DNA from: Clostridiaceae bacterium AM27-36LB
GTDB taxonomy: Bacteria; Bacillota; Clostridia; Lachnospirales; Lachnospiraceae
Assembly: GCA_003480725.1 (NCBI GenBank)
Contig: QUJQ01000002.1
Span: 316,754-380,753, forward strand
DNA length: 64,000 nt
Reading direction: 5' to 3'
Part shown: one piece after another, positions 54,116 to 62,643 of the stretch
Layout: every line of letters starts with the position of its first letter
Numbering within the stretch: the first letter of the stretch is position 1
Notes under the pieces: generated by a model
The model's database searches: none
What the model was told of the DNA's origin: nothing
The model's input: the letters and a program-made list of their open reading frames with translations, nothing else
Made by a program: the position numbers and the translations under genes

Positions 54116-55843
54116 TCAAAAAGTCTTCTCAATCCCCAGATAAGGTAAAATATTTTCAAATATTGTCCGCACCACAGGTGCACAGACAGTTCCACCGTAG
54201 TAGATGCCCTGAGGATCATGGACAATGCACACGGCCAGCACCTGTGGATCATTGGCTGGTGCAAATCCAAGAAATGAAGAAATATATTTATGGGCACTTC
54301 TGGGCAAGGTCTGAGAAGTTGCTGTCTTTCCACCGATCCGGTAGCCTTCCAGATAGGCTTTCTTTCCTGATCCTTCTGCTACTACTTTTTCCAATATTTC
54401 CCGCATCTGCTCAGACACCTTTTCTGTAACGATTCCTTTCTTCACAGGATAAGAAAATTCCTTCAAGATCTTTCCTTCCTGATCCTGTACTGCTACTCCA
54501 AAATGCGGTGTGATCCGACGTCCTCCATTGACCACCGAGCTTGCCATCACCGCCAGTTGTACCGGTGTGATCTGAAACGACTGTCCAAAGGTCATGGTCG
54601 CCAGTTCCACTTCGCCGATGTTATCAAGCTTATGCATAATGGTGCCTGCCTCGCCCGGAATATCAATGCCGGTCAATGACAGAAGTCCATAATCTGAAAA
54701 GCACTGATAAAACCTGTCAACGCCCATGCGAAGCCCCATTTCCATCAAAGCCGGATTACAGCTGTTCTCCAAAGCTTTGGTAAAGTCCTCGCTCCCATGT
54801 CCACCTGCTTTATGACAACGGATCCGCCGGTCTTCCACGATCTTATAACCTGGACAGTAATACTGGTCTGTCAGCTTGGATGTACCCGTCAGCAAGGCCG
54901 CCGAAGAAGTAAATATTTTGAAAGTGGATCCCGGCTCATAGGTATCATTGACGCACTGATTTCTCCACATCTGGTTCAAGGCATCCTGCTTTTGCTGATC
55001 TGTCATGGCTGAAGTATCCACTCCCGTATTCAATGTAAAAGGATCATTCAGGTCAAATTCCGGCACATTGGCACAGGCATAGATTTCCCCATTCTGGGGG
55101 TTCAGTATCAGAATCGACACATAGTCTGCCCCCTTGGCTTCCATGACCTTCTCCGCCTCCTGCTGGGCATACATCTGAATATTATAATCCAGACTGATCA
55201 CCAGATCGTTACCCGGCACCGATTCTACCCGGTCTTCCTTTGTATTTTCAAGTTCGATCCCTCTTGCATCAGTCAGCGTAAGAATCGTGCCCGGGATTCC
55301 CTCCATATATTCGTCATACTTTACTTCCAGTCCGATGATTCCCTGATTATCGCTTCCCGTAAATCCAAGTACTTTGGACGCCAGTTCTCCGTAAGGATAA
55401 TATCGTTTGAAATCTTCATCTACTTTTACACCGTCATATCCATAGGCACGAATAGCATCCCCTGTTTCCTTCTTCACATTGGATTTGATCCGTTCAATAG
55501 AACTGATCTTTTCCACCCGTTTGCGTACAGTCTCTTCCGGAAGCTTTAATTCCTCACAGAGCATATCGATCACACCTTCCGGGTCTTTGATCTGACTGTG
55601 GATCACGGAAATGGTGCAGACTGTCTGATTATCTGCAAGAACTGTCCCGTTCCGATCCAGGATCCGCCCTCTGGCCGCCTTAATACTTCGTTCTCTTTCA
55701 TGAAGATCCTTCGCCAGATTCTGATAATACTCTGCCTCAAAGATCATCAGATACACCAGTCTTCCTGCCAGGATCGACAACAGAAGCAGGCAGATGCCAA
55801 ATACGATCACGATCTTTTTTCTATGAAAAGTCCTGCAATGCAA
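54116..55843 (-). CDS. Class B penicillin-binding protein with KTA motif
   Basis: Peptidoglycan transpeptidase of the FtsI/SpoVD type. One N-terminal membrane helix (~residues 10-34) and a PBP-dimer domain with RGRILDRNGTVLA precede the transpeptidase domain. The nucleophile is in YEPGSTFKIF and the second motif is ENSCNPA. The third motif reads GGKTATSQT, with Ala in place of the usual Gly of KTG. No PASTA repeats; 575 residues. The start appears to be a TTG at 55843, served by GGGGTG in the 3' arm of the preceding terminator (5-nt spacing). It is tandem with another class B PBP. Exact partner (FtsW here) is inferred. Confidence 0.9.
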   Translation of the reverse strand: MHCRTFHRKKIVIVFGICLLLLSILAGRLVYLMIFEAEYYQNLAKDLHERERSIKAARGRILDRNGTVLADNQTVCTISVIHSQIKDPEGVIDMLCEELKLPEETVRKRVEKISSIERIKSNVKKETGDAIRAYGYDGVKVDEDFKRYYPYGELASKVLGFTGSDNQGIIGLEVKYDEYMEGIPGTILTLTDARGIELENTKEDRVESVPGNDLVISLDYNIQMYAQQEAEKVMEAKGADYVSILILNPQNGEIYACANVPEFDLNDPFTLNTGVDTSAMTDQQKQDALNQMWRNQCVNDTYEPGSTFKIFTSSAALLTGTSKLTDQYYCPGYKIVEDRRIRCHKAGGHGSEDFTKALENSCNPALMEMGLRMGVDRFYQCFSDYGLLSLTGIDIPGEAGTIMHKLDNIGEVELATMTFGQSFQITPVQLAVMASSVVNGGRRITPHFGVAVQDQEGKILKEFSYPVKKGIVTEKVSEQMREILEKVVAEGSGKKAYLEGYRIGGKTATSQTLPRSAHKYISSFLGFAPANDPQVLAVCIVHDPQGIYYGGTVCAPVVRTIFENILPYLGIEKTF

Positions 55844-55886
55844 AAAAACACCCCATCATATGGTTTTCTCCATTTTATGAGGTGTT
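55842..55886 (-). terminator. Hairpin between the two PBP genes that includes the next ribosome site
   Basis: Stem AACACC (55847-55852)/GGTGTT (55881-55886) with inner ATGG/CCAT, then T-run 55842-55848 on the minus strand. The 3' arm holds GGGGTG (55849-55854), which is also the only ribosome site for the next PBP start. Confidence 0.7.
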
Positions 55887-55894
55887 TTGCATTC

Positions 55895-58075
55895 TTATTC
55901 AGTAGGATTGGCGTCTGCTGTATCTTCCGTAGCATCTGCCGGTTCCACATTTTCCAGATTTTCATTAACCGGTGCGTCTCCCAGCACAGAGTCATCACTC
56001 TGATCCACACTGTCCGGGTCAGGCATCTGTACGGTCTCCCCTGTCTGCGGATCCACTACCGTTCCTTCCGGAAGGGCACTTTCCTCTTCCGAAGATTCCT
56101 CCTCAGAAGCTGCCGCCTCTGCAGCTGCTGCCTGTTCTGCCTCCACTTCAGCCTTCATATCCTCCGGAACCTCCTCTGTCGGATAGATATTCAGGTATGG
56201 AAGTGCCTGTTTCATAATATTTTTCCAGATCTCCTGTGCAAAGGAGCTGGTAGACTGCTTCGGTGCATTCGGTTCATCTACAACCACATAAAGCACCACC
56301 TGCGGGCTGTCCGCCGGTGCAAATCCAATAAAGGAAACCAGGTAGTTGGTCTTATCCCTCGGGATCTTCTCTGCGGTACCCGTTTTACCACCCATGGCAT
56401 ATCCTGCGATCCGGGCAGCACGACCAGTTGCATTATTTCCATTGGCATCCTGCGCACCATACATGGTTGCATACAGATACTGACGGATCAATGCAGAAGT
56501 CTTGGAAGAAATAGGACGTCTTAAAAGGATCGGCTCTACGTTTTTCACCGTACCTCCATTACTGTCCATAATTTTCTTCACTACATGGGGCTGATAATAA
56601 TAACCACCGTTGATAGTCGCAGAAAATGCTGAGATCAACTGTACCATAGTCACATTAAAGTTCTGACCAAAGGAATTGGTTGCCAGGTCTGTGGCTCCCA
56701 TGACCAGACTATCACTGGGTGCCAGATCCTTGGCATAGTAAATCAGACTGTCTGTACGTGCTTCACCTGGCAGGTCAATACCAGTACGAAGTCCCAGGTT
56801 GAACAGATTCTGATATTTAGAATATTCCTCTTCTCCAAGCTTTGCGGCAATCTGCATCAGGGCATCATTGCAGGAAAACTTCAAAGAACCTTCCAGGTCT
56901 ATCACACCATGACCGATCTTCTTTGCACACCAGATCTCATGACCGCCCACATTCTGACGTCCATCACACAGAAATGTATCGCCGTCATGAACCACACCAC
57001 TTTCCAGTGCCGCTGCCACTGTGATCGGCTTTGCGGTGGAACCTGGCTCATAAGTATCACTGACACAGAAGTTACGCCACAGCTCATTGAGCTTATCCAG
57101 CCGTTCTTCCTCTGTCATGGCATCTGACTCTTCCTGTGTGGCGATTCCATTTGCCACCAGATCGTAAGGTTGATTCAGATCATATTTCCGGTTGCTTGCC
57201 ATGGCAAGGATCTCTCCTGTATTGGGATCCATCATAATGGCTGCTGCCGTCTTACTTCCAGCTTCTCCCTCACGAAAATTATTCGTATATTTTTCCTGGA
57301 AATCATCGATTGCTTTTTCCACGATCTCCTGCAGGGTCACATCAATCGTGGACATGACAGAATCTCCATCCACGGCTGCACGGACATTTTTCTCCTGCTC
57401 CAGGTCTTCATTCAGATAATTGTAGGTACGCCCATCCTCACCGTTCAGTGTATCAGAATACTGCTGCTCGATTCCGTACTGTCCCACATTTCCGGATACC
57501 GTGTATCCGATCACGTTACATGCCAGAGAATCATAAGGATACCTTCTGATGTAAGTATCTTCCAGCCACACACCTTCGATTCTGCTGTCCTTATCATCCA
57601 TTGCTTCTTCAAAATCCTGCACTTCCGATTTGGTCAGCTGCTTTTTCAGCATGACATAATGACTGTCCTTTTTCTCCTGCATGATCGTATTCAATTCGCT
57701 TCGATCCAGATCGAAGTACTCCACCAACGCACTTAAGGTTGGCTCCACACAGTCCTTCTTGGCATCCTCGTCATAGTTTTTCCATAGGACACCCGGATCC
57801 AGGATCAGATTATATACTTTTTCACTGGTGGCCAGAACAGTTCCGTTCCGGTCATAAATATCTCCCCTTTTATAAGGAAGTGTCTGGCTTTTGGTATCCT
57901 GCTGTGCAAGAACTCTCTTCTTATACTGCTCGCCGCTGACTCTGTTGATATAGACCAGTCGTACAATGATTCCCATAAGAAGCAGTACGATTACAACAAA
58001 CAAAAGTGCCAGTTTTCGTTTCATCTTCAGAATGCCACGCTGTCTCCTGGACAGCCGTCTGCGATGTCTTGACAT
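55895..58075 (-). CDS. Class B penicillin-binding protein with long acidic C-tail
   Basis: FtsI/SpoVD-type transpeptidase. A strongly basic N-terminal tail (MSRHRRRLSRRQRG) and one membrane helix precede the PBP-dimer domain with RGDIYDRNGTVLATS. The transpeptidase motifs are EPGSTAKPIT, KFSCNDA and GGKTGTAEK, all intact. Residues ~630-726 form an Ala/Glu/Asp/Ser-rich acidic, probably disordered tail instead of PASTA domains. It is 10 bp behind ftsL, the place of the primary division PBP (pbpB/ftsI). Confidence 0.93.
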   Translation of the reverse strand: MSRHRRRLSRRQRGILKMKRKLALLFVVIVLLLMGIIVRLVYINRVSGEQYKKRVLAQQDTKSQTLPYKRGDIYDRNGTVLATSEKVYNLILDPGVLWKNYDEDAKKDCVEPTLSALVEYFDLDRSELNTIMQEKKDSHYVMLKKQLTKSEVQDFEEAMDDKDSRIEGVWLEDTYIRRYPYDSLACNVIGYTVSGNVGQYGIEQQYSDTLNGEDGRTYNYLNEDLEQEKNVRAAVDGDSVMSTIDVTLQEIVEKAIDDFQEKYTNNFREGEAGSKTAAAIMMDPNTGEILAMASNRKYDLNQPYDLVANGIATQEESDAMTEEERLDKLNELWRNFCVSDTYEPGSTAKPITVAAALESGVVHDGDTFLCDGRQNVGGHEIWCAKKIGHGVIDLEGSLKFSCNDALMQIAAKLGEEEYSKYQNLFNLGLRTGIDLPGEARTDSLIYYAKDLAPSDSLVMGATDLATNSFGQNFNVTMVQLISAFSATINGGYYYQPHVVKKIMDSNGGTVKNVEPILLRRPISSKTSALIRQYLYATMYGAQDANGNNATGRAARIAGYAMGGKTGTAEKIPRDKTNYLVSFIGFAPADSPQVVLYVVVDEPNAPKQSTSSFAQEIWKNIMKQALPYLNIYPTEEVPEDMKAEVEAEQAAAAEAAASEEESSEEESALPEGTVVDPQTGETVQMPDPDSVDQSDDSVLGDAPVNENLENVEPADATEDTADANPTE

Positions 58076-58084
58076 AGATTACTC

Positions 58085-58582
58085 CTACTTTCCATTTTTG
58101 CCAAGAAGCTGATCCATCAATGAATTTTTACTGTCTTTCGGAACATCCTGACTCTGTCGTACATAGTCTTTGGTTCCTCCATCGTATAAGATCACCTGAT
58201 CTTCATTTGCATAGACCATTCCCAGCTCATTGATTGCCACATCGCGGATATAATCAAGATCTACCGAAGTCATGATTCTCGTATAGTTATCATCGTTTTC
58301 TTTTTTCAGATCTTCCAGCTCCGTCTCCAGCGCAGCAATATTCTTCACTCTGCTGGTGGTCTCTGCCTGAAGCTGAAGGTAAGTTACACATGACCACAGA
58401 ACCATAGCAGCCGCAATGGTCAGAAACAGCATATAGATCACAGTCGTATACTGTATTTTCTGATCACGTTCTACCCTGTATGCATGAGATTCTTCCTGTC
58501 TCCGGTAATGTCTTTCTTCCCTTACCTGGAGTTTCCGCACTGTATTTCCTTCAATCACTCGACGTTTTCTCCCTGTCGACAT
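58085..58582 (-). CDS. FtsL-like cell division protein
   Basis: 165-residue bitopic protein. A highly basic N-terminal region (~45 residues), one membrane helix (IYMLFLTIAAAMVLWSCVTYL), then a coiled coil (residues ~75-105) and a short DivIC/FtsL-type tail (DYIRDVAINELGMVYANEDQVI). Position between rsmH and the PBP supports ftsL; sequence alone does not separate FtsL from DivIC. Confidence 0.85.
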   Translation of the reverse strand: MSTGRKRRVIEGNTVRKLQVREERHYRRQEESHAYRVERDQKIQYTTVIYMLFLTIAAAMVLWSCVTYLQLQAETTSRVKNIAALETELEDLKKENDDNYTRIMTSVDLDYIRDVAINELGMVYANEDQVILYDGGTKDYVRQSQDVPKDSKNSLMDQLLGKNGK

Positions 58583-58627
58583 ATGCGGTCTTCCTTTCTG
58601 CCATTTTATCGTCTCAAGCCGCTTCCC

Positions 58628-59563
58628 TTAGCTTCGTTCAAACACTCTGAGCTTCGCGCTCTTGGAACGGCTGTTCTCTTCCAGTTCTCCCTCTCCCGGA
58701 AGGATGGGTTTTCTTGTCACCACTTTTCCTTTCGGTGTTTTTCCGCATACACAGACCGGAAAGTCCGGCGGACAAGTACACGGATGTTCATTTTTGCGAA
58801 ATGCATTCTTTACGATCCGGTCTTCCAGTGAATGGAAGGTGATGATACAGAGTCTTCCGCCCGGATTCAGAAAATCGATCATATCGTCCAGGGAATCCCG
58901 AAGCACTTCCAGCTCCCGGTTCAGCTCGATCCGGATAGCCTGAAAGGTCTGCTTTGCCGGATGTCCTTTCTGCATGCGGATCTTTGCCGGGATCGCCGCC
59001 TTGATAATCTCCACCAGTTCACCGGTGGTTTCGATCGGCTGTCTCTCGCGGGCCTGTACAATGTGTTTCGCGATATTTTTTGCAAATTTATCTTCTCCGT
59101 AATCACGTATGATCCGGTATAAGTCCATCTCACTGTAGCCATTGACAATATCTCTGGCTGTTTTCTCCTGGCGCTGATCCATCCGCATATCAAGAGCTGC
59201 ATCTTCCCTGTAAGTGAAACCTCTGTCTGCTTCATCAAGCTGATAAGAGGATACTCCCAGATCCAGAACGATACCGTCCACACCGGTCACCCCTCGGTCC
59301 CGTAGCTCTTTACACATTTCGCAGTAATTGCTGCGGATAATCGTCACACGATTTCCAAATTCTGAGAGTCTCTGTGACGCTGCCGCAATGGCTGCCGCAT
59401 CCTGATCGATCCCATAAAAATGTCCCGCATCCGACAGTCTCTTACATACCTCATAAGCATGTCCGCCGCCACCCAGCGTTCCATCCACATAGATTCCGTC
59501 CGACTTCACCTTAAGTTCTTCAATTGTCTCTTTCAGCATAACGGAATAATGGCTGAATTCCAT
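58628..59563 (-). CDS. rsmH: 16S rRNA (cytosine1402-N4)-methyltransferase
   Basis: SAM-dependent methyltransferase (MraW). Starts [17 protein letters not shown] motif [14 protein letters not shown] (residue ~28), [19 protein letters not shown] (~103) and the C-terminal [12 protein letters not shown] and [11 protein letters not shown] start it at 59563, 6 nt after AGGAGAG. 311 residues. Between mraZ and ftsL as usual. Confidence 0.98.
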   Translation of the reverse strand: MEFSHYSVMLKETIEELKVKSDGIYVDGTLGGGGHAYEVCKRLSDAGHFYGIDQDAAAIAAASQRLSEFGNRVTIIRSNYCEMCKELRDRGVTGVDGIVLDLGVSSYQLDEADRGFTYREDAALDMRMDQRQEKTARDIVNGYSEMDLYRIIRDYGEDKFAKNIAKHIVQARERQPIETTGELVEIIKAAIPAKIRMQKGHPAKQTFQAIRIELNRELEVLRDSLDDMIDFLNPGGRLCIITFHSLEDRIVKNAFRKNEHPCTCPPDFPVCVCGKTPKGKVVTRKPILPGEGELEENSRSKSAKLRVFERS

Positions 59564-59574
59564 GGGTTCTCTCC

Positions 59575-60006
59575 TCACTCTCTTCCGCTTACCTCATTCA
59601 GATGACTGGCTATGGTATCCATGTCCCCAAAATCAGCATTTTCTTTCCAGCGTTCTTCATTCCAGATCTCGATATGATCCAGCATACCTGCCAGCAATAC
59701 ATCCTTTTCCAATCCTGCAAATTCCCGAAGTGTTGCCGGAAGAAGAATTCGTCCCTGCTTGTCCAGTTCACAGGTGTTTGCTCCTGCGATCAGAAAACGC
59801 ATGAAAAGACGGGCATTTTTATCTGTAAGCGGTAACTTCTTCAATTTGTCTACATAGGCCGTCCAGCTGTCCATAGGATACACGAAAAGGCAACCATCCA
59901 GTCCTCTTGTCACAACAAACTCTGTTCCCAGAAGCTCGCGGAATTTTGAGGGTACGATCAGCCTGCCTTTGGGATCTACCGTATGTCTGTATTCACCCAT
60001 GAACAT
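59575..60006 (-). CDS. mraZ: Transcriptional regulator MraZ
   Basis: Ring-forming AbrB-fold regulator of the division cluster. Two SpoVT-AbrB-like repeats, [21 protein letters not shown] and [20 protein letters not shown]. 143 residues. It heads the cluster; the region just upstream has five CCAC-type repeats (60040-60084) expected to be its own operator. Confidence 0.97.
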   Translation of the reverse strand: MFMGEYRHTVDPKGRLIVPSKFRELLGTEFVVTRGLDGCLFVYPMDSWTAYVDKLKKLPLTDKNARLFMRFLIAGANTCELDKQGRILLPATLREFAGLEKDVLLAGMLDHIEIWNEERWKENADFGDMDTIASHLNEVSGRE

Positions 60007-60039
60007 GCGTCTTCACCCTCTTTCGTTCTGTCAGTTCCT

Positions 60040-60084
60040 CCACTTTCTACCATTTCAGAACCACAATACGCCACTTTTTACCAC
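60040..60084 (-). promoter_or_regulatory. Candidate MraZ operator (five repeats)
   Basis: On the minus strand GTGG/ATGG words occur at 60081-60084, 60071-60074, 60061-60064, 60050-60053 (ATGG) and 60040-60043, at steps of 10, 10, 11 and 10 bp. Helical-turn spaced direct repeats before mraZ are the known form of MraZ boxes. They cover about +4 to +48 of the predicted transcript. Confidence 0.75.
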
Positions 60085-60094
60085 TTATGCACTT

Positions 60095-60123
60095 ATAATA
60101 CCCCGAATAAGCAAAAAAAGCAA
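60095..60123 (-). promoter_or_regulatory. Promoter of the mraZ division cluster
   Basis: TTGCTT (60118-60123) and TATTAT (60095-60100) on the minus strand at 17 bp, directly upstream of the repeat array. Confidence 0.65.
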
Positions 60124-60156
60124 TATCTGTCTTAAGAAATTCTTCAGATTTACACA

Positions 60157-60193
60157 CAAAAAAACAGCCCACATCATCTCTGATGCAGGCTGT
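60157..60193 (-). terminator. Terminator of lgt/Spo0E-like genes
   Basis: ACAGCC (60164-60169)/GGCTGT (60188-60193) stem with inner CATCA/TGATG pairing and a 7-nt T-run on the minus strand. Confidence 0.88.
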
Positions 60194-60197
60194 CGCT

Positions 60198-60338
60198 TTA
60201 CAGTGACTGTTCCTCTTCCCAGACCTCAATAAGTCTGTCCATTTTCTGTGCTTCCGTGACCAGTGAAGTAAGATCACAAGTCTCTTCCGCCATACGATCC
60301 AGCTCTTTGCGCTGTTTCTCGATCAATTCCTTATTCAT
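60198..60338 (-). CDS. Tiny Spo0E-like protein (46 residues)
   Basis: Short open frame between the lgt stop and a terminator. It starts with an ATG that overlaps the end of lgt by 8 bp. Two amphipathic helices are predicted. The first is LIEKQRKELDRMA, the second is TEAQKMDRLIEVW. They match the Spo0E-family pattern (IE..R..L then SQ.LD.LI), with Ala for Ser in the second motif but the Asp kept. Spo0E proteins dephosphorylate Spo0A~P. The assignment rests on a short pattern match. Weak own ribosome site; likely coupled to lgt. The lgt promoter region carries Spo0A-box-like repeats. Confidence 0.55.
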   Translation of the reverse strand: MNKELIEKQRKELDRMAEETCDLTSLVTEAQKMDRLIEVWEEEQSL

Positions 60339-61209
60339 TTGTCTTCGCCTGTTCTTTCCTCTTTGCGTTACTTCTGCCCCATAGAATTGTTACTGCGGAA
60401 AAAATCACAAGTATACATGCCAGCATTTGGGATACCGGTATTCCGGTCATGCCAATCTGAAGCTGATCTGTACGGAGTCCTTCGATCCATGCTCTTCCAA
60501 GTCCATATCCAAGCAGATAAGTCAGAAAAAGTTCTCCCTGGAACTTTTTCCGTTTCCGATACCAGTACAGGAAACAGATCACACCCACATTCCACAAAGA
60601 TTCGTACAGAAAAGTGGGATGTACCTGTATAAACTGTTCGCCGCCTATGATCTGTACATGTGCCCACATCTCATCTGTAATCTCACGGACACGCACTGCA
60701 CTGACCGGAAGCTGCATAGCAAACAGATTGTCTGTATAACCGCCAAAGGCTTCTCTGTTGAAGAAATTACCCCACCGTCCCAGGATCTGACCTGCTACCA
60801 GTCCGATACAGGCCGTATCCAGCATAACCGGAAATGACAGCTTCTTCACCCTGCTATATACAAAGACCGTAGCAACTGCTCCGATCACAGCTCCATAGAT
60901 GGCAATTCCTCCCTGTCTTAGATTAAAAATGCTCAGAAGATCATTTTTATAACTGTCCCACGAGAAGATCACATAGTATGTCCTGGCACAGATGATCGAT
61001 ACGACGATGGCATAAATAACCAGATCTGTATAAGTGTCCGGATTCTGTCCAGTTCGTTTTGCCTCACGTTCTGCCAGGTATAAGCCCAGCAGGATCGAGC
61101 ACCCCATGATAATTCCATAATAGGCAATACTAAAGCCATGAATGGAAATGGATTTTCCCACATGTTCCAGATAAATTCCCAGATGTGGAAAGTTGATTGA
61201 CATGTTCAT
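60331..61209 (-). CDS. lgt: Prolipoprotein diacylglyceryl transferase
   Basis: Membrane enzyme that attaches diacylglycerol to the lipobox Cys of lipoproteins. Seven helices; signature RWGNFFNREAFGG (residue ~147), preceded by GQILG, and HPTFLYESLWN (~200). 292 residues. First two Met codons are both possible starts (60-nt leader, AAGGA ~10 nt upstream). Lies directly upstream of the mraZ cluster and downstream of ychF. Confidence 0.96.
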   Translation of the reverse strand: MNMSINFPHLGIYLEHVGKSISIHGFSIAYYGIIMGCSILLGLYLAEREAKRTGQNPDTYTDLVIYAIVVSIICARTYYVIFSWDSYKNDLLSIFNLRQGGIAIYGAVIGAVATVFVYSRVKKLSFPVMLDTACIGLVAGQILGRWGNFFNREAFGGYTDNLFAMQLPVSAVRVREITDEMWAHVQIIGGEQFIQVHPTFLYESLWNVGVICFLYWYRKRKKFQGELFLTYLLGYGLGRAWIEGLRTDQLQIGMTGIPVSQMLACILVIFSAVTILWGRSNAKRKEQAKTNE

Positions 61210-61241
61210 CGATGAATATTTCCTTTCCGTCTCACAATCTC

Positions 61242-61270
61242 ATTTTATGGTAGTTTCTGTCTTTTCGCAA
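61242..61270 (-). promoter_or_regulatory. Promoter of lgt with upstream Spo0A-box-like repeats
   Basis: TTGCGA (61265-61270) and TAAAAT (61242-61247) on the minus strand at 17 bp. Upstream, TTGTCGAA (61290-61297) and TGTCGA (61281-61286) repeat in the same direction at 10 bp. Confidence 0.55.
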
Positions 61271-61312
61271 CTTGATTTCATCGACAGATTTCGACAAGCT
61301 CCAAGTCCTTCT

Positions 61313-62413
61313 TTATACATTAAAACGGAACAGGATCACATCGCCGTCTTTCACCACGTAATCTTTTCCTTCCATGCCGACAATTCCTTTTTCTTTTGCT
61401 GCGGAAAGGCTTCCATTGTCAAGCAGATCCTGATAATTAACTACCTCTGCTTTGATAAATCCACGTTCAAAATCCGTATGGATCTTACCTGCTGCCTGCG
61501 GAGCTTTCGTACCTTTCTTGATAGTCCATGCACGGCACTCATCCTCACCTGCAGTCAGGAAGCTGATCAGTCCTAACAGGCTGTAGCTTGCAGCCACCAG
61601 TTTGTCAAGTCCGCTGGATTCTACTCCCAGATCCTCCAGATATTCTTTCTTCTCATCCTCATCCAGTTCAGAGAGTTCCTGCTCGATCTGTGCACAGATT
61701 ACAAATACCTCTGCACCTTCTTCTTTTGCCATCTCTCTGACTTTAGCCACATGCGGGTTGGATGCACCGTCATCTGCCAGATCATCTTCCGCTACATTTG
61801 CAGCGTAGATGGTCGGTTTTGCGGTCAGAAGATTGTAATTCTTAAACCACGCTTCATCATCTTCATCATCCGGGACTTCAAAGGTTCTGGCCATCTTTCC
61901 CTCTTCCAGATGTGCCTTGACAGCTTCAAGAAGCTCCAGCTCTTTGGCATAAGTCTTGTCCATCTTTGCCTGTTTTGCGATCTTAGAGATTCTTCTGTCC
62001 AGGATCTCAATATCAGAGAAGATCAGCTCCAGATTGATGGTCTCAATGTCTCTTGCCGGATCAATGGAACCATCCACATGGATGATGTTCGGATCCTCAA
62101 AACAACGTACTACATGAACAATGGCATCTACTTCACGGATATTTGCAAGGAACTGGTTACCAAGTCCTTCTCCTTTGCTGGCTCCTTTTACAAGGCCTGC
62201 AATGTCCACGAATTCGATAGTTGCCGGTGTCACTTTCTTTGTATGATACAGTTCTCCCAGCTTCACGATCCGCTCATCCGGTACGGATACAATTCCTACG
62301 TTCGGATCAATGGTTGCAAACGGATAGTTTGCAGACAATGCTCCTGCCTTGGTCAGGGAGTTAAATAATGTACTTTTTCCAACATTTGGAAGTCCGACGA
62401 TTCCTAATTTCAT
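61313..62413 (-). CDS. ychF: Redox-regulated ATPase YchF
   Basis: Universally conserved P-loop protein of the Obg family that prefers ATP. P-loop [15 protein letters not shown] (residues 7-21), [17 protein letters not shown] (~66), an inserted coiled coil (~125-185) and a C-terminal TGS domain ending [14 protein letters not shown]. 366 residues. It has its own promoter and an unusually structured ~100-nt leader. Confidence 0.98.
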   Translation of the reverse strand: MKLGIVGLPNVGKSTLFNSLTKAGALSANYPFATIDPNVGIVSVPDERIVKLGELYHTKKVTPATIEFVDIAGLVKGASKGEGLGNQFLANIREVDAIVHVVRCFEDPNIIHVDGSIDPARDIETINLELIFSDIEILDRRISKIAKQAKMDKTYAKELELLEAVKAHLEEGKMARTFEVPDDEDDEAWFKNYNLLTAKPTIYAANVAEDDLADDGASNPHVAKVREMAKEEGAEVFVICAQIEQELSELDEDEKKEYLEDLGVESSGLDKLVAASYSLLGLISFLTAGEDECRAWTIKKGTKAPQAAGKIHTDFERGFIKAEVVNYQDLLDNGSLSAAKEKGIVGMEGKDYVVKDGDVILFRFNV

Positions 62414-62435
62414 TTTATGTGTTACCTGTTCAGAA

Positions 62436-62523
62436 AATGCTGTATTTCATGCATTTTCGCCTTTCTAAATTATTTTCCTACATAAACTGTCACGCAGCCC
62501 GGACTTTCGCCCGATACAGCATT
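62436..62523 (-). ncRNA. Candidate structured leader RNA of ychF
   Basis: RNA read on the minus strand. P1 pairs 62514-62523 with 62436-62445 (10 bp, ATACAGCATT arms); P2 is CGGGC-GAAA-GUCCG (62500-62513). P3 pairs UGCGU (62492-62496) with AUGCA (62450-62454). Predicted transcription starts near 62520, so P1 would be at the very 5' end. No known riboswitch class recognised. Confidence 0.5.
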
Positions 62524-62525
62524 AT

Positions 62526-62553
62526 ATTATAGCACAGCTTGACAGGTTTGCAA
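62526..62553 (-). promoter_or_regulatory. Promoter of ychF
   Basis: TTGCAA (62548-62553) and perfect TATAAT (62526-62531) on the minus strand at 16 bp. Confidence 0.7.
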
Positions 62554-62593
62554 ATACACAAAAATAACCCCTGATTCACCGTCACAAAATATA

Positions 62594-62631
62594 CAAAAAA
62601 GACTGACACATCCATCTGCATCAGTCTTTTT
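62594..62631 (-). terminator. Terminator of the microcompartment operon
   Basis: AAAAAGACTGA/TCAGTCTTTTT stem (62596-62606 with 62621-62631) with T-runs on either strand, just past the eutP stop codon. Confidence 0.9.
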
Positions 62632-62643
62632 ATGGTTATTCTG

